DNA from: Catenaria anguillulae PL171
Taxonomy: Eukaryota > Blastocladiomycota > Blastocladiomycetes > Blastocladiales > Catenariaceae
Direction of reading: 5' to 3'
DNA: 64,000 bases
Assembly: GCA_002102555.1 (NCBI GenBank)
Contig: MCFL01000088.1
Coordinates: forward strand, 32,539-96,538
Below are positions 1-11,035 of this stretch, piece after piece (within the stretch, counting starts at the first letter, position 1; every line of letters begins with the position of its first letter). The notes beneath the pieces were generated by a model, which searched no databases, was not told the DNA's origin, and saw nothing but the letters and a program-made list of their open reading frames with translations. The position numbers and the translations under genes are program-made.

Positions 1-1486
1 CAAGCTGCGCCATGAAGGCCTTCCGGATTTGGACCATTTTCACCTCGCAAGTGCTCCTTTCAAACAAGCTGCTTCGGACGTCGGGCATGATGAGCATGAC
101 CGCTGCCATTCTTGTCGGTCAACTCGCGCTGCTCGCAATTTGGGGCGGCATATCTCCACAGCGGCCCATACGGGTGGCCACCAAGGCCTTCATTTCCTAC
201 AGTTGTGCGAGCATCGACCGAACTGTCAATAGCGTTTTTGTCAGCGTGATCTGTGTCTATAATGCCGTCCTTTTGAGCGCAATCATTCTATTTTCGTACA
301 GGGTACATATTGATTTTTGCATCATGCGTTTCCTTCTTGCTCGTTTCCGTCAGCAATTGCCCATGACACTTGCAATTGTTGTGCATTGTGGCAGACGCGA
401 AATGTTCCCAGCACATTCTCTGAATCGACATGGAACTTCAACACAGCTCAAATGATTGCCGTCATCTCGCCTCTGGTCGGTTGTTTGGCGCTTTTTGACT
501 TTGGATCTTCTACGGCTACGTTAGTTGCCATTGCCGTCAAGCAAGTCGTCATTCTTGTACGCTTTTCGGGGACACGTGGTAACTTTCCGCGCCTTGCAAT
601 GGACTCACCAGCTCCTGTCAACACTGTAGCTCACGACTATCGTCGTATTTGGGGCTCTCATTGGACGCATTGCACTTGTCACATATGTCGTCAACTCGCA
701 AACCGGCAGTACAACGGGCAGCAAAGTAGGTCCTCCTGCAAAAAATGCTCGACGTCTGACTCCTGATCCTGTCGGCCGCCATTCTGCTCACTCAAATTCG
801 GGGCCAGGACAAAAAGGCGTGTCATCTGCAGGCACCGAGGTACGTCCAAACTTTTTGGTCAAGACCGAGGATTTCCTCTCACAGATCATTGTGTATGTCG
901 GGCAGGTTGCCGTGTCGAAATTGCGTGGAGTGTTCCCTGTTTCTGCGCTTGGCTCCCTTCGCGTCAAGTGGGCGCACCAGGAGGTGTGGCTGTCGTTAGA
1001 CGATGGTCCGGCAATGCCATCATTTGTAAGGTGCTCTTTGCCATCAAGCTTACCGTTGTGAATTCAACAGGCCTGCTTGGCATTATCCCAACAACAGCAA
1101 GCGTTGCCGCCGCATCCCAAGATCAAGCTCCCGCCAGCTCCCATTCGCTCGTTCATAAATCTCAGGCCGCGAGCGTCACCGGCAAAGTGCTTCGCCTCTC
1201 CACCATGCGCTATAACCCGGATCCGTCGAATCAAACAAACTGCATTGAAGTCATCACCAGCGGCGCGGGATACGTGATTCAATTCACCTCGCCCGGAGAA
1301 AGAAGCGACTGGGTCAACTGCTTGACCCGTGCAGGGGCAGTGGTTCAGAACAGCCACAGGCCGTCATCTGCTGCCGGCGCACACAGTTCGAATCACGCCG
1401 CTGATGGAGTCGGTGTTGGCGATGCTTCGACCTTTGCCGTGTCGACTGTTGCAAACAAGGGTAGCGCAACACCGGGGTCGGCTTGA
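1..1486 (+). CDS. Class C (GABA-B type) GPCR, 3' part, with PH-like tail
   Basis: The gene is truncated by the window start. The first exon (to 302) reads FRIWTIF followed by two hydrophobic helices, with a central SYSCAS and a final SYR. This is the TM3-TM5 pattern of class C receptors. A GTACAT donor at 303 and a CAG acceptor before 395 join it to TRNVPSTFSESTW, the signature loop of the family, then TM6-TM7 to about 560. Further short exons (about 819-1010 and 1075-1486) carry VGQVAVSKLRG and WAHQEVWLSL, then GKVLRLSTMRYNPDPSN and a C-terminal SDWVNCL helix. That order resembles a pleckstrin-homology domain, whose last helix has an invariant Trp. The likely role is plasma-membrane sensing coupled to G proteins. 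The internal exon boundaries after 560 are uncertain. The GPCR call is firm; the PH call is a fold guess from motif order. Confidence 0.7.
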
Positions 1487-1688
1487 GAATCGCGGCTTTC
1501 GTCTCATTACAAGCGAAGGAGGGAATATGGGAGTATATAGGAGTGGGTCAAGAAAGAGCAGCTAGTTTCAGCAAAGCAGTCGTGTTACATGTCAACGCAT
1601 CGTGCCTCATATAGAACCATTTTCAGTGGAACAGGCCGTTTGGAATCAATAGCGTAGAGGATCACATCGATATGGCAAAGCAAACACC

Positions 1689-3063
1689 TCACACGGCAGC
1701 CTTGGCCGCCCCTGCTCCACTCGCCTCATTCAATGCCGTATTGGACGCGCTCTGCGGCAAACCACCCGGCACAGCCCCACCTCCGACCACTGTCCCACTT
1801 GAAGTTGGCGCATTCTTTGACTCCAACGCGCTTGTCACCGCCTTGATTCCACCCAAGTATGCCCACCGCGGCATGGGCCACACCTGCTGGTCGTCCATAG
1901 CCGTGACATACTCAAGAGCCAGCGGGTTTGCGCCCTCGGGATCAAAAACAGCCAGCCAATCGCGAGCCGTCGGCAATCCGGAATCAGCAACCAAGTTTAG
2001 GAGTACACCAACAGGCGGAATGTACGATTCGCCCGTTGCATTGCCCAGCATGCCAGAGGTGAGAACTTGGTCAAGGAAGGATTTGAGGTCGGATTTGGAC
2101 ACACTGGCAAGGCGCGTTCCCAGTTGAACGAGGCCGCGCGAAACGCGTGAAGCAGATGTGATTGTCGAAAGGTCGACGAGGTCGTCAGGTGACTTGATGA
2201 CACCGCCTGGCGTGGAAACCGACCGTTGCTGCTGCATCTGCTGCTGTTGCTGAAGCTGCTGCTGTTGTTGTTGTTGCTGAAGCTCTGCGGCCGCGATTTC
2301 CGTTGCTGCTAACGTGATGGGATCAATTGCTGCAGTGGCCGCTCCTCCACGGGCAGTGGATGCATTGGCAGCAGCCTTGCTGGGGTCGATGACACGAGAA
2401 ACCCAGAAAGGAAAAACTCGTTGGACGTCGTCTTGCATAGAGATGAGGCGCGAGGCCGAAAAGATGGGATCAGGTTTACCAAGGAGGCTGGATGAGTCTT
2501 GTCCATCGGCTGGTACAACCGTTCCGGAATTCGTTGGAGCCTTCTTTGTATTAGATGCGGTATTCGGGTGACAGGTATCATCCAGATCGCGCAGATAGGC
2601 CATGATGACATCGCGTGGGCCTTCGACGAGGTGCCAAGCAACCGATGGCAGAACGACAAGCACACCCGAAACAGCCTTTGTGTCCGACTGCAACGACTTG
2701 AAGAGAGATTGATAGTGAGCTACAGCATAGTCGAGGAGCAAGACTCGTCAGTCAGACGTATCGCAATGCCTTCGCGGGAATCAGGGTTGCGAGCATATGC
2801 GTACAAGAAATGACTTGTGGCGATACGGTCAGCGAGTTGGGTAACAGCTGGCTGACCACGACTGCCCGGTACACAAAGATTCGGGCGCTGTTGTTGTCCA
2901 TTAAGATCCGCTCGAGGCGATTGGCTGGCTGAGTTGGTTCCTCTTGCCCCGCACCGTGATCGATTCCGGAGGGATCGTTCCCAGCAGCGAGCAGCTGGCC
3001 GAGGGAGGCCGCTGGGCCAGCGGCAGTTGGATTGGGACCGGAGGCTGGTTGTGGTTGTGCCAT
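1689..3063 (-). CDS. Unrecognised Q-rich protein, two exons
   Basis: I do not recognise this family. The start is placed at the ATG at 3063 (MAQPQPASG). The first exon ends in NNSARIFVYRAVVVSQLLP with a following SPQ. An intron near 2720-2795 is needed to reach LLLDYAVAHYQSLFKSLQ. The second exon continues to the stop at 1689. The body contains helical hydrophobic stretches (SGVLVVLPSVAWHLVEG), a polyglutamine run at about 2221-2290 and an Ala/Ser-rich tail. The leading helix pair could belong to an armadillo- or Mediator-like helical scaffold, but no diagnostic motif is visible. It lies head-to-head with HIS6, about 250 bp apart. No membrane segment or signal peptide is evident. Confidence 0.55.
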
Positions 3064-3309
3064 GCTAAGATTTGCCTGATCAATGTGCTTTGACTCTTGC
3101 ACTGTCGTCTGTCGTATACGTTCGCGGACGAAGTGCCTTTTCCACTTTGTCATACGGTTGCTCTGGGAAAGAAGAACAACCCATGGCTAGACGCGATCGA
3201 CCTTCACTTGGCCGTCGATCCTACCTTTCGGAATAATGTCCGGCGGGCTTCATGACCAATCCGTGCCAATTCGTTCCGGAGCTCTTTCAGCACACAAGCG
3301 CAAACAACA

Positions 3310-4116
3310 ATGAATCCAAGACGATCCACCCAATTCCGCCCGTGCATTGATTTGCACTCGGGCCTTGTCAAGCAAATCGTCGGCGGCACGCTCACGACCA
3401 CGGCGACAGATACGCCGGCCACCAACTTCACGTCCAATCTCCCAGCGGCGCACTATGCTTCGCTTTACCGCCAACACAGTCTGCATGGCGGGCACGTCAT
3501 TATGCTGGGGCCGGGCAACAAGGACGCTGCGCGCGAAGCACTCGCTGCGTGGCCCGACGCGCTGCAAATCGGCGGAGGCATTTCCTTGGACAATGCGCAG
3601 GAATGGATCGATGCGGGTGCCAGCAAGGTCATTGTAACCAGCTGGCTGTTTCCAGATGCCAAGTTTGACGAGCAGCGGTTGAATGCGCTTGTGGAGCAAG
3701 TTGGCAAGGATCGTGTGGTGGTCGACCTGAGCTGTCGGAAACGAGCAAATGCGAATGGCGAATGGGAGTGGGTGGTGGCCATGGACAAGTGGACCAGGCT
3801 GACCGACATGTCCATCAACAAGGATTCGCTGACCATGCTCGCGCAATACTGTTGCGAGTTTTTGATTCACGCTGCGGATGTTGAGGGACTGTGCCAAGGC
3901 ATCGACGAAGAGCTGGTCAAGGCGCTCGGAGAGTGGACTCCGATCCCGTGTACGTATGCGGGTGGTGGGCGCACGTTGGCCGACTTGGAATTGGTGGATC
4001 GACTCAGTGATGGCAAGGTTGACTTGACGATTGGCAGCGCCTTAGACATTTTCGGTGGGAAGGGTGTGACTTTGGCGGAATGTGTGGAGTGGAACAAGTC
4101 GCACCCAAGGTTTTGA
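3310..4116 (+). CDS. HIS6: Phosphoribosylformimino-AICAR-phosphate isomerase (histidine step 4)
   Basis: Intronless 268-residue protein. It isomerises ProFAR to PRFAR in histidine biosynthesis, in the cytosol. It has the eukaryotic HIS6 form of the beta/alpha barrel: [18 protein letters not shown] near the N-terminus with the catalytic Asp, then [31 protein letters not shown] (phosphate-binding loop), [18 protein letters not shown] with the second catalytic Asp region, and [14 protein letters not shown] followed by [12 protein letters not shown]. Length fits the fungal enzyme (about 260 residues). The start at 3310 is the first in-frame ATG before the first beta strand. It is complete and shows no anomalies. 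Confidence 0.95.
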   Translation: MNPRRSTQFRPCIDLHSGLVKQIVGGTLTTTATDTPATNFTSNLPAAHYASLYRQHSLHGGHVIMLGPGNKDAAREALAAWPDALQIGGGISLDNAQEWIDAGASKVIVTSWLFPDAKFDEQRLNALVEQVGKDRVVVDLSCRKRANANGEWEWVVAMDKWTRLTDMSINKDSLTMLAQYCCEFLIHAADVEGLCQGIDEELVKALGEWTPIPCTYAGGGRTLADLELVDRLSDGKVDLTIGSALDIFGGKGVTLAECVEWNKSHPRF

Positions 4117-4283
4117 TTTGAAGCCCCGAATGAAGCATCAGTCGTGCTATTCCCCTGTTCAATGTAGTACTAGTATTCAAAAAGGTATCTGTCTGCCTTC
4201 TGAGAGTGTCCGCGACTTGCACTTGGTTGGGACACATCATCGCTTGTCGTCCCGGCCCCTGGTCTTCCCAGTGTTTCGCCATC

Positions 4284-5040
4284 ATGACTTCCAGCGCCTC
4301 GCGCGCAACTCCGTTCTCTATACTGCCCTGTGAGCTGCTGGCCGACACGTTTTCGCTTGCTCTGCAGCGCTCCGCATTGCAGACACGAGCAAAGCAGTCC
4401 CCAAGATTATCGAGCGATCGCCTCACATTCACTGGTCATGGTCTCACCATGTCGTCTTGCATTCCGAACTCATTTCCGTCCTAGTCGGCGGGGCACTGGC
4501 TGATATCACCGAAGAGTGCCCCAGTTATCCCGACATAATCCAGATCTCTTCTCGCCTCATGACCTTTCTTCAGTCAAGATGACTGGAACGTCTCCGACTT
4601 AGCGGTGTCCACCAAAAGAGTATCTGTTTGATGAATCGTACATTGACTGGCCATTTTCTGCCAAAGGCCGTTTCAACGGGACATTTCCTCGAGTCGGGCG
4701 GATTGGCAGCATCAGCTCAAGGATTTGTATGAGGTCGACCAAGACGTCGTCATTCGGAATGGCGCTGGACTCTGTTGCGCATTTTAGCTTGCCATCTGCC
4801 TTCGCCTCGCACAGCAATGTCGGCCATTTCAACTCACCATCTCTGATCTTGGCCACATCATCTCCAACATGACCAGGGTTGCCATCGATTGTGCAAAGTT
4901 ATTGACTGGGGCTGTTGAGGTCCAGAGCGAAGAAGCTCAGGCTGCTCTCGTTGCTTTATTCATTGAGCAGTCATCCTTATTGAGCCTCTGCCATGTGGGT
5001 GAATCTGGGATGTGTCGCATGCGAATTCATTCGCGTGTTT
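4284..5040 (+). pseudogene. Degraded F-box-like gene remnant
   Basis: The reading frame opening at 4284 contains ILPCELLADTFSLAL, similar to the start of an F-box (LPxELLxxI), then stops at 4482. About 400 bp further, another frame (about 4855-5040) reads NMTRVAIDCAKLLTGAVEV and AQAALVALFIEQSSLLSL, which looks like ancestral coding helix. The pieces lie in different frames with stops between them, and no GT-AG introns clearly reconnect them. The stretch 5041-5400 shows no coding signal. I interpret this as a decaying member of the F-box-like family seen again at 9.6-10.4 kb and 42.1-43.2 kb. A short real gene with unrecognised introns is the alternative. Confidence 0.35.
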
Positions 5041-5409
5041 GACCGCTTTCTCACCTCCACACCCACTTACATCATTCCTTGCACGCATGTAGCCTTGAAG
5101 GGGGAGTTTTATGTGTCTTAGCCCAACCCTCCTTGTCGAGAAACCCGTTATGGTCTTCGTGACTTGATAGGGGACGAGCAAAAGGAGAGTCTCCGTAATG
5201 CCCCTGTGGGGTTCTCATTCTGTGTTTCATTCACCTGAACTTTACTGGCTCGTCGTTGCTTCCTGTATGCAGTTGACGTGAGAGAGCAAGAATCAATCAA
5301 AATGTGCTCGGGAATTGATGTTTTTGTGGAAACAACAGGCAACAGAAAAGGCACGCATCGATCGTACTGCACAAAAATTGACTCAACAACAAAAGCACAG
5401 GCAACAGAT

Positions 5410-6407
5410 TTACTTGGGGGGCCGGGGCTTGGAGTGCTCGCAAGTCAAAATCAAGTTGGCATAACCATAGCCGTTCAACCTCGACACTGCGGCCTCGGCC
5501 TCGGTATACGTGGAGAAATTGACAAACGCAAAGCCCTTGCACGTGCCGTCGTCGTGCTTGGCCAAGTAGGACCTGGCAATGCGGCCAAACGGCTGGGCCA
5601 AATCCACCAAGTCCTGGTCCGACATTTCCTCGGGCAAGTTTGCAATCCGCACGGGGAACGAGTCGTCCATGCGCCGCGGCATCATGCGTCCACCGGCCGC
5701 CTCTGCATCCGCCGCACTGCCGCCGGCCGCCATGGCGGCGCGCACAGAGGGAGGCACGTAGCGACTGCCGCCAGCACCGGCCGCCGATCCGGCGCCCAGA
5801 CCCGACGATGAAGACGGACCGTCGTCCGACGCGCCTTGCGTGGCCTCTTGCAGCGATTGGATAATGTCCTTGGAGGGGCATTCCTTGGACCAATGGGGTC
5901 CACCGCAGAAACGGCACTTGATGGTCGAGTCCTTGAGCGCGCGCTGCGCGGTTTGGACCATGGTTTCGGGGGCGTCGAGCTCGTCTGGGTGCATGGCGAG
6001 CTTGAGGGGGAACTCGGTGTCGAGACGGGTGGGCTGGAAGGTCGGGTCCTCCTTGAGGTAGTTGAGACCAAATTTGACCCAGTTTTTGCGGCGCTCCTCA
6101 ATGGCGCGCTTGGACTGCTCGATATCGCGGCCGATCTTGAGCGTGCGCTTAACTTGGACGACCTGGTTGTCGGCGTTGGTCTTGTAGTAGGTGTGGGTGT
6201 AGGTGCCGTTCTTGTGCACGTGCACAGACGGGAGGGGGAGGTCTGTGAAACGTGCAGAATGTGGTCTGTGTTAATCAGACATATTCTCTCGCCCATGATG
6301 ACGAAGGACATGTTGTTGGATTGGGCCGTCCGAATCGAATCGAATCGAATCGAATCGAGGGCAGCATTCATGGGGATGGATACATTGCACTTACCTTGGG
6401 CGGTCAT
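5410..6407 (-). CDS. TIF35: Translation initiation factor eIF3 subunit G
   Basis: RNA-binding subunit of the eIF3 complex, which acts in 43S recruitment, scanning and reinitiation. Two exons: a 13-nt coding exon 6395-6407 (ATG plus three codons) with donor GTAAGT at 6394, then 5410-6242 after a CACAG acceptor, giving a 281-residue product beginning MTAQDLPLPSVHVHKNG. The N-terminal domain has NADNQVVQVKRTLKIGRD and RRKNWVKFGLN, typical of eIF3g. A CCHC-like knuckle (CRFCGGPHWSKEC) follows near residue 115. The C-terminus is an RRM with FPVRIANLPEEMSDQDL (RNP2) and CKGFAFVNF (RNP1). The intron holds a pentanucleotide repeat. The gene diverges from DDI1 with about 400 bp between start codons. 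Confidence 0.93.
6331..6358. repeat. (CGAAT)n microsatellite in the eIF3g intron
   Basis: Five and a half tandem copies of CGAAT lie inside the single intron of the eIF3g gene, between the branch region and the donor side. The repeat is perfect and so probably length-polymorphic. No coding role is possible because it is intronic. Confidence 0.85.
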
Positions 6408-6804
6408 TTTGGCGCGGTACTCGAGGTTGCCTTGGATAATACCGTGACCACGGCAACGGCAGCTCTGGGCCGTGGGCTCATGGACGAGTGGGCAGTGTGG
6501 CGGCCATGTTGTGCTTGTTGTGCTTGGCTCGCGTGGTGTCACGTGAGCAGTGGGGATCCCTTAGCCCTGGCTCCTGGCTCCCTTCGCCGCCCTTCTTCTC
6601 GAGCCCCAGCCGTGCTGACTGTAGAGCAGGCTCGCAATCGCAACCAATCCATGCACGTCAGCGAATGAGTCAGACTCTCAGCAAACTCGATTCATTCAAT
6701 CATTCAAATTGCAGGCGGCCCCCGTCACCCCATCACCACGACATCATCTCCCCACGCGTATCATTTTCCTCACTGATCGACGACCCTTTTTCCAAAGAGC
6801 CAAC
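6408..6804. promoter_or_regulatory. Shared intergenic promoter region of eIF3g and DDI1
   Basis: Only about 400 bp separate the divergent start codons of eIF3g (-) and DDI1 (+), so both promoters must fit here. I see no clear TATA box. The segment contains CT-rich and TCACGTGA-like sequence near 6538-6546 (TGTCACGTGAGC), a palindromic CACGTG E-box core. Whether it is functional is inference. Confidence 0.4.
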
Positions 6805-8151
6805 ATGCGTCTCACACTCGCCACCGAAACGGGCGACATCCACACGGTCGATGTCCCTGCCGACATGTCAATCGCCGACCTGGCTGCCCTTGCAGCATCT
6901 TCCTTCCCCGGCATCACGCGCAACGGCACGCTCGTCCCAACGCTCAAGTGCAACGGTCGCGATTTGCCCGGATCTCCGCAAACGCTCATGCAAGCTGGTA
7001 TCAAGAACGACGACCTGATTGTTGTCGTTCGACCAGCAGCTCCACCAGCTGCTGCCGGAGCGGCCGTGCGGCCGACGCGTCCTGGTGCGCCAATGGCCAT
7101 GGGCGGCGCTGCGGGCGCTGGGCAGCAGCAACAGACTCCTGCGCAAATGCAGGCCGCCGTCAATCAGTTCTTTGCCAGCATGCAGCAAATGATGGCGGCA
7201 AACAACACGCCCGAGGGCCGAGCCGAGATGGAGCGCCGGAGGCAACTGGCAGAAAAGTGCGCCACTTCCTACTTTTGCATCCTTGTTGCTTCTGCCTGCG
7301 CATTGGGCTTTGCTTGCTGACCTCTGAATGTTACTGGGTACCGTGTGCGTGACAGGCAGCGCGCAATCGACGAGAATCTGGCCATCGCCATGGAACATAC
7401 GCCCGAGGCGTTTGGCCGCGTCATCATGCTGTACATTGACGGCAAAGTCAACGGCCATCCCATCAAGGCCTTTGTCGACTCTGGCGCACAATCAACCATC
7501 ATGTCGCACAAGCTCGCGCAAGCCTGTGGCCTGGACCACCTCATCGACGACCGTTTTGCTGGGATGGCACAAGGTGTTGGCACGGCCAAGATTCTCGGTC
7601 GCGTGCACGCTGCACAGCTCGAGGTGGGCGGCGGGAGTACGGGCACTCCGCCCTTGTTTCTCATGTGTTCGTTTACCATTTTGGAGGCCGACAACAATGG
7701 CGTCGATATGCTATTTGGATTGGACATGCTCAAGCGGCACCAAGCGAGTATTGATTTAGCCGACAACACGCTCAAGATCCAGGGGCAGAGCATTCCGTTC
7801 TTGGCCGAGCACGAGCTGCCCGAGCAAGCAAAGGATCGCGTCAAGGAGGAGCTGGCCAGGGCAAAGGAGGAGGCCGAGCGAGCTGCACAGGCCGTGTCGT
7901 CGCCAACAAGTTCACAACAGCAGGCGGCTGGATCAGCCGCGGCAGGGGCAGCTCCCGCTGTACCTTCATCGCCCCGTCCTGTTGCACCGCCTGCGCAGTC
8001 GGCCGCACCTGGCACACCAGGCGTGGCGCCGCCAAATGAAGGCGCGATTCAGACACTCATGGCCATGGGCGTGTCGCGTGCCGAGGCGATTCAGGCATTG
8101 ATGGCGGCTGGCGGCAGCGTGGATCTCGCAGCATCGCTCTTGTTCAATTGA
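6805..8151 (+). CDS. DDI1: Ubiquitin shuttle and retroviral-like aspartic protease Ddi1
   Basis: Two exons, 6805-7256 and 7356-8151; the donor splits the Lys codon of [12 protein letters not shown]. The product is 415 residues, matching the family. Residues 1-75 are a ubiquitin-like domain starting [18 protein letters not shown]. The middle has an HDD-type helical region, then the retropepsin-like domain with [12 protein letters not shown] (catalytic Asp about residue 192) and the conserved [18 protein letters not shown]. The C-terminus is a UBA domain ([19 protein letters not shown], then [12 protein letters not shown]). It delivers or cleaves heavily ubiquitinated proteins at the proteasome. 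An Ala/Ser/Pro/Gln linker joins protease and UBA. All three domains and the active-site DSGA are intact. Confidence 0.96.
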
Positions 8152-8446
8152 GTTGATCGACCTCTCTTCCCAGCACATTTTTGTACATTTTTCGATTTCC
8201 CATTGACTTGTTGGTTTGCTTCACGGCCAAGCTTCGTTTGGTGACTTATTAAATGTATGTATGCTTCCATTGCCTTTGCACTGGTTTCGCGGACTTTGTT
8301 CATGCAGGTAGAAACACGTCACGTGGTCACGTGCTGGTATGGATGCATTGACATGCTCTCGCACAAGGTTGGCATGCGTTTCGAAAGCTGTTCCATTGTA
8401 TCATTTACATGCAAAATCTTACCTGAGAAACCCACGCAAAAACACC

Positions 8447-9257
8447 ATGAAAAACAAAGCACCCACCCCAGGTGTCCCCGAGGCACCGAAATTGCCGAAA
8501 ACTCTGGCCGAGAAGGAGAGCACGCGCCGCCTCATTGTAGTTCTGTCCGGCGCCATCCTCGAAACCGTGAAGATTGGCAAGAACAAGGATGCTCGATACC
8601 AACTGCTCAACTCTGACGACCACGTCAACCTGCTCAAGAAGCACGGCCGCGACTTTTCGACGTACCGTCCCGACATCACACACCAATGCCTGTTGACGCT
8701 GCTCGATTCGCCGCTCAATAAGGCCGGTCGGTTGCAGGTGTTTATTTCAACCGCAAAGGGTGTTTTGATTGAGGTGCATCCGTCGGTGCGGATTCCCCGG
8801 ACGTTCAAGCGATTTGCAGGGTTGATGGTCCAGTTGTTGCACAAATTGTCGGTCAAGTCGGTGAATGGTGAGGAGCGGCTGCTCAAAGTTATCAAGAACC
8901 CAATTACGGACCATTTGCCAACAAATTGCCACAAGATTTGTACGTTTGCTTCGGCCCACTGCTTTTGTCGCGCCCAAACCACTGCTCCTACTCAGTCTCA
9001 TTTCGTCCGACCTGCTATCGCGCTTTTTCTCAGGCTTCTCTTACGATGCCACGACCGTCAAACTCAGCGACTACGTCCAAACCATTCCGGAAGACAAGTC
9101 GCTCTGTGTCTTCATTGGCGCAATGGCTCACGGCGAAGACAACTTTGCGGATCAGTACATCGACGACAAGATTGGTGTGTCCGAGTATCCATTGTCCGCA
9201 TCGGTCGCATGTGGCAAGTTGTGCTGTGCAATGGAGGACATGTGGAACATTTTGTAA
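8447..9257 (+). CDS. EMG1: rRNA pseudouridine N1-methyltransferase of the small subunit processome
   Basis: SPOUT-family enzyme that methylates a hypermodified pseudouridine of 18S rRNA and is needed for 40S assembly in the nucleolus. Exons 8447-8939 and 9034-9257 join through a split Cys codon to give 238 residues. Diagnostic motifs: [18 protein letters not shown] at the N-terminus, [49 protein letters not shown], then in exon 2 [19 protein letters not shown] (SAM-binding knot) and [20 protein letters not shown]. Start chosen at the ATG at 8447, since longer in-frame starts upstream add only unconserved residues. Complete. Confidence 0.95.
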
Positions 9258-9561
9258 TGGAGAATGCGCTGTTATTGGATCCTTTGATTATAATACAACC
9301 TTGTACATACACAGAGGATACTTCCCCAAACTCACTGAAAGAACATAACCCACCCTGTTCCCACCTAAGGTCTCGAGGGGTCGTGAAGCCGTGGGTGGAT
9401 AGCCATTCCAGAATTTGGCCCGCACGAGTTGTTGACTCGCAGCCAGCCAAAGTGCCCGTCATTGCACGAAACACGTCAGAATGTCCAGCCAACCGCGTAT
9501 CATTGAGGAAGAGTCAAGCAAGAGGAATCCTTGAATGATCTGAATCTTAGGCAGAGACCAC

Positions 9562-10365
9562 TCACGGGCAGCCAATACCACAATGAACAGATGACTGGAT
9601 CGCGTGCAACGAGAATGCCTTGAAATGCGGACCTAGATGCGGAACATACGGTCGTCCAACGCCAAGAGCGTCCAGCGGGAAAGCTTGGTGCACTCGTTGG
9701 GGAAGTTTAGGAAGAGGCCCAGGCAAAGAAAGTGACCGAGCGAAGGCTTGAGTATAGTGGTTTGACCAAAGAGTGAAGCGCGTCCAGAACTGGGTCCCAG
9801 CAGCTGTGGTCGAGGGTTCGGAGTCGAGCATTCCAGCAAGAGCCACCGGCGTTTGGGACAAGCAGCTAAACGAGTCGCTGAGCCAGAGTGCCTCCCGAGG
9901 AAAAGAAGCGGTGGGTTTGGTGCTATCGGCCCGTTGGCAGCAAAAAGCGCAATCCATGTATGCCTCGGTCAACATCGGGTCAGAAGCAGGGACATCTGGC
10001 GCCAGACCAGCAGGCGACAGTCATTGTACCCAACACAACTGAGAAAATTGTATGAGGCTCGAATACAAGAATTGGCGGGACGTCGGTTTCTGGATGCAAT
10101 GCCTCGATGCGCTCCTCCTGCAGCGAGCGGGGCGAGAAGACGACCTGGTGAATCCATGAGAATCGGAAGGACATTTATGAGCGTCGCGCCGAAGGAGGGA
10201 TGCGATTAAGCGACTCGAGGATGGGATTCGAGAATCTGGGCGAATCCAGGCGAGCAGGTGGATGACGAGCTCGAGGGGTAAAATGGCCGAAGGCAGGGGC
10301 GGGCATTGGGATGTTTCCATGATTGCATCAGGTGTCGGTGTTGCAACTCCGTTGTTGGTTTCCAA
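9562..10365 (-). pseudogene. Probable degraded F-box-like gene
   Basis: Reading from 10365 downward, the first frame encodes METNNGVATPTPD and then LPSAILPLELVIHLLAWIRP, a plausible F-box first helix, followed by SSSRLIASLLRRDAHK. Protein-like sequence then moves to other frames: VFSPRSLQEERIEALHPETD near 10130 and ALWLSDSFSCLSQTPVALAG near 9880. The frames change without convincing splice pairs, so a decaying gene is more likely than an intact spliced one. The segment between EMG1 (9257) and 9562 shows no coding signal. This is the second of three F-box-like relics in the window. Confidence is low because the F-box consensus is loose. Confidence 0.35.
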
Positions 10366-11035
10366 GCGACAACTTGACGGAGTACTTATATGATCGCTCT
10401 GCAGTCACGCTTCAGCCTCAGAAGCTGGCCCCTGCTCTGCTCCTTCGCTTCTCCCTGCGATGTAAAGACTCCAGTTGGCCTCATTGCCTGGTCCACCTCA
10501 AACGCCCTCCTCTGCGCGTGGGCCTAAATATTACTCATTCACACTTGCCGCGTGACCTCATCTTCCTTCACTCCACCATTTGTGATTGCCGACATTCCCT
10601 CGAGTGCAGAGCACATATGTAAACTGGACGGTGCGGACAATATTTCGAAATTTCGAAACAAGAAACGCGATCGAGGCACCAGAGCACCAATCTCTTTCAC
10701 TGCATCACTTGCCATCCGCCGTTTTCCAACAATAGACCGAGCTGGTATTCAAGAACCATGGACGCAACAAACTTGTTTTCCGAACATCCGGGTATTGCCA
10801 GTCACCAGGAATCGGAGCCAGGACGAAAAACTGAACGGGACTGACGATACGCCCTTACTGCCCACAGAGGAAGGCTGGGTGAGGTCAGAAGAGCTGTACC
10901 AACAGAGGAAAATGGTCAAGTCCACTCCCAAAACTTCTATCGTCCATGGCGATCCAAGTTATTCGCAGGTGAAGGAAGGCTTTTGGCCGTCGCAATCTGC
11001 ATCGACTGCAACCGTGCCAGAAAGACACTTGACAC

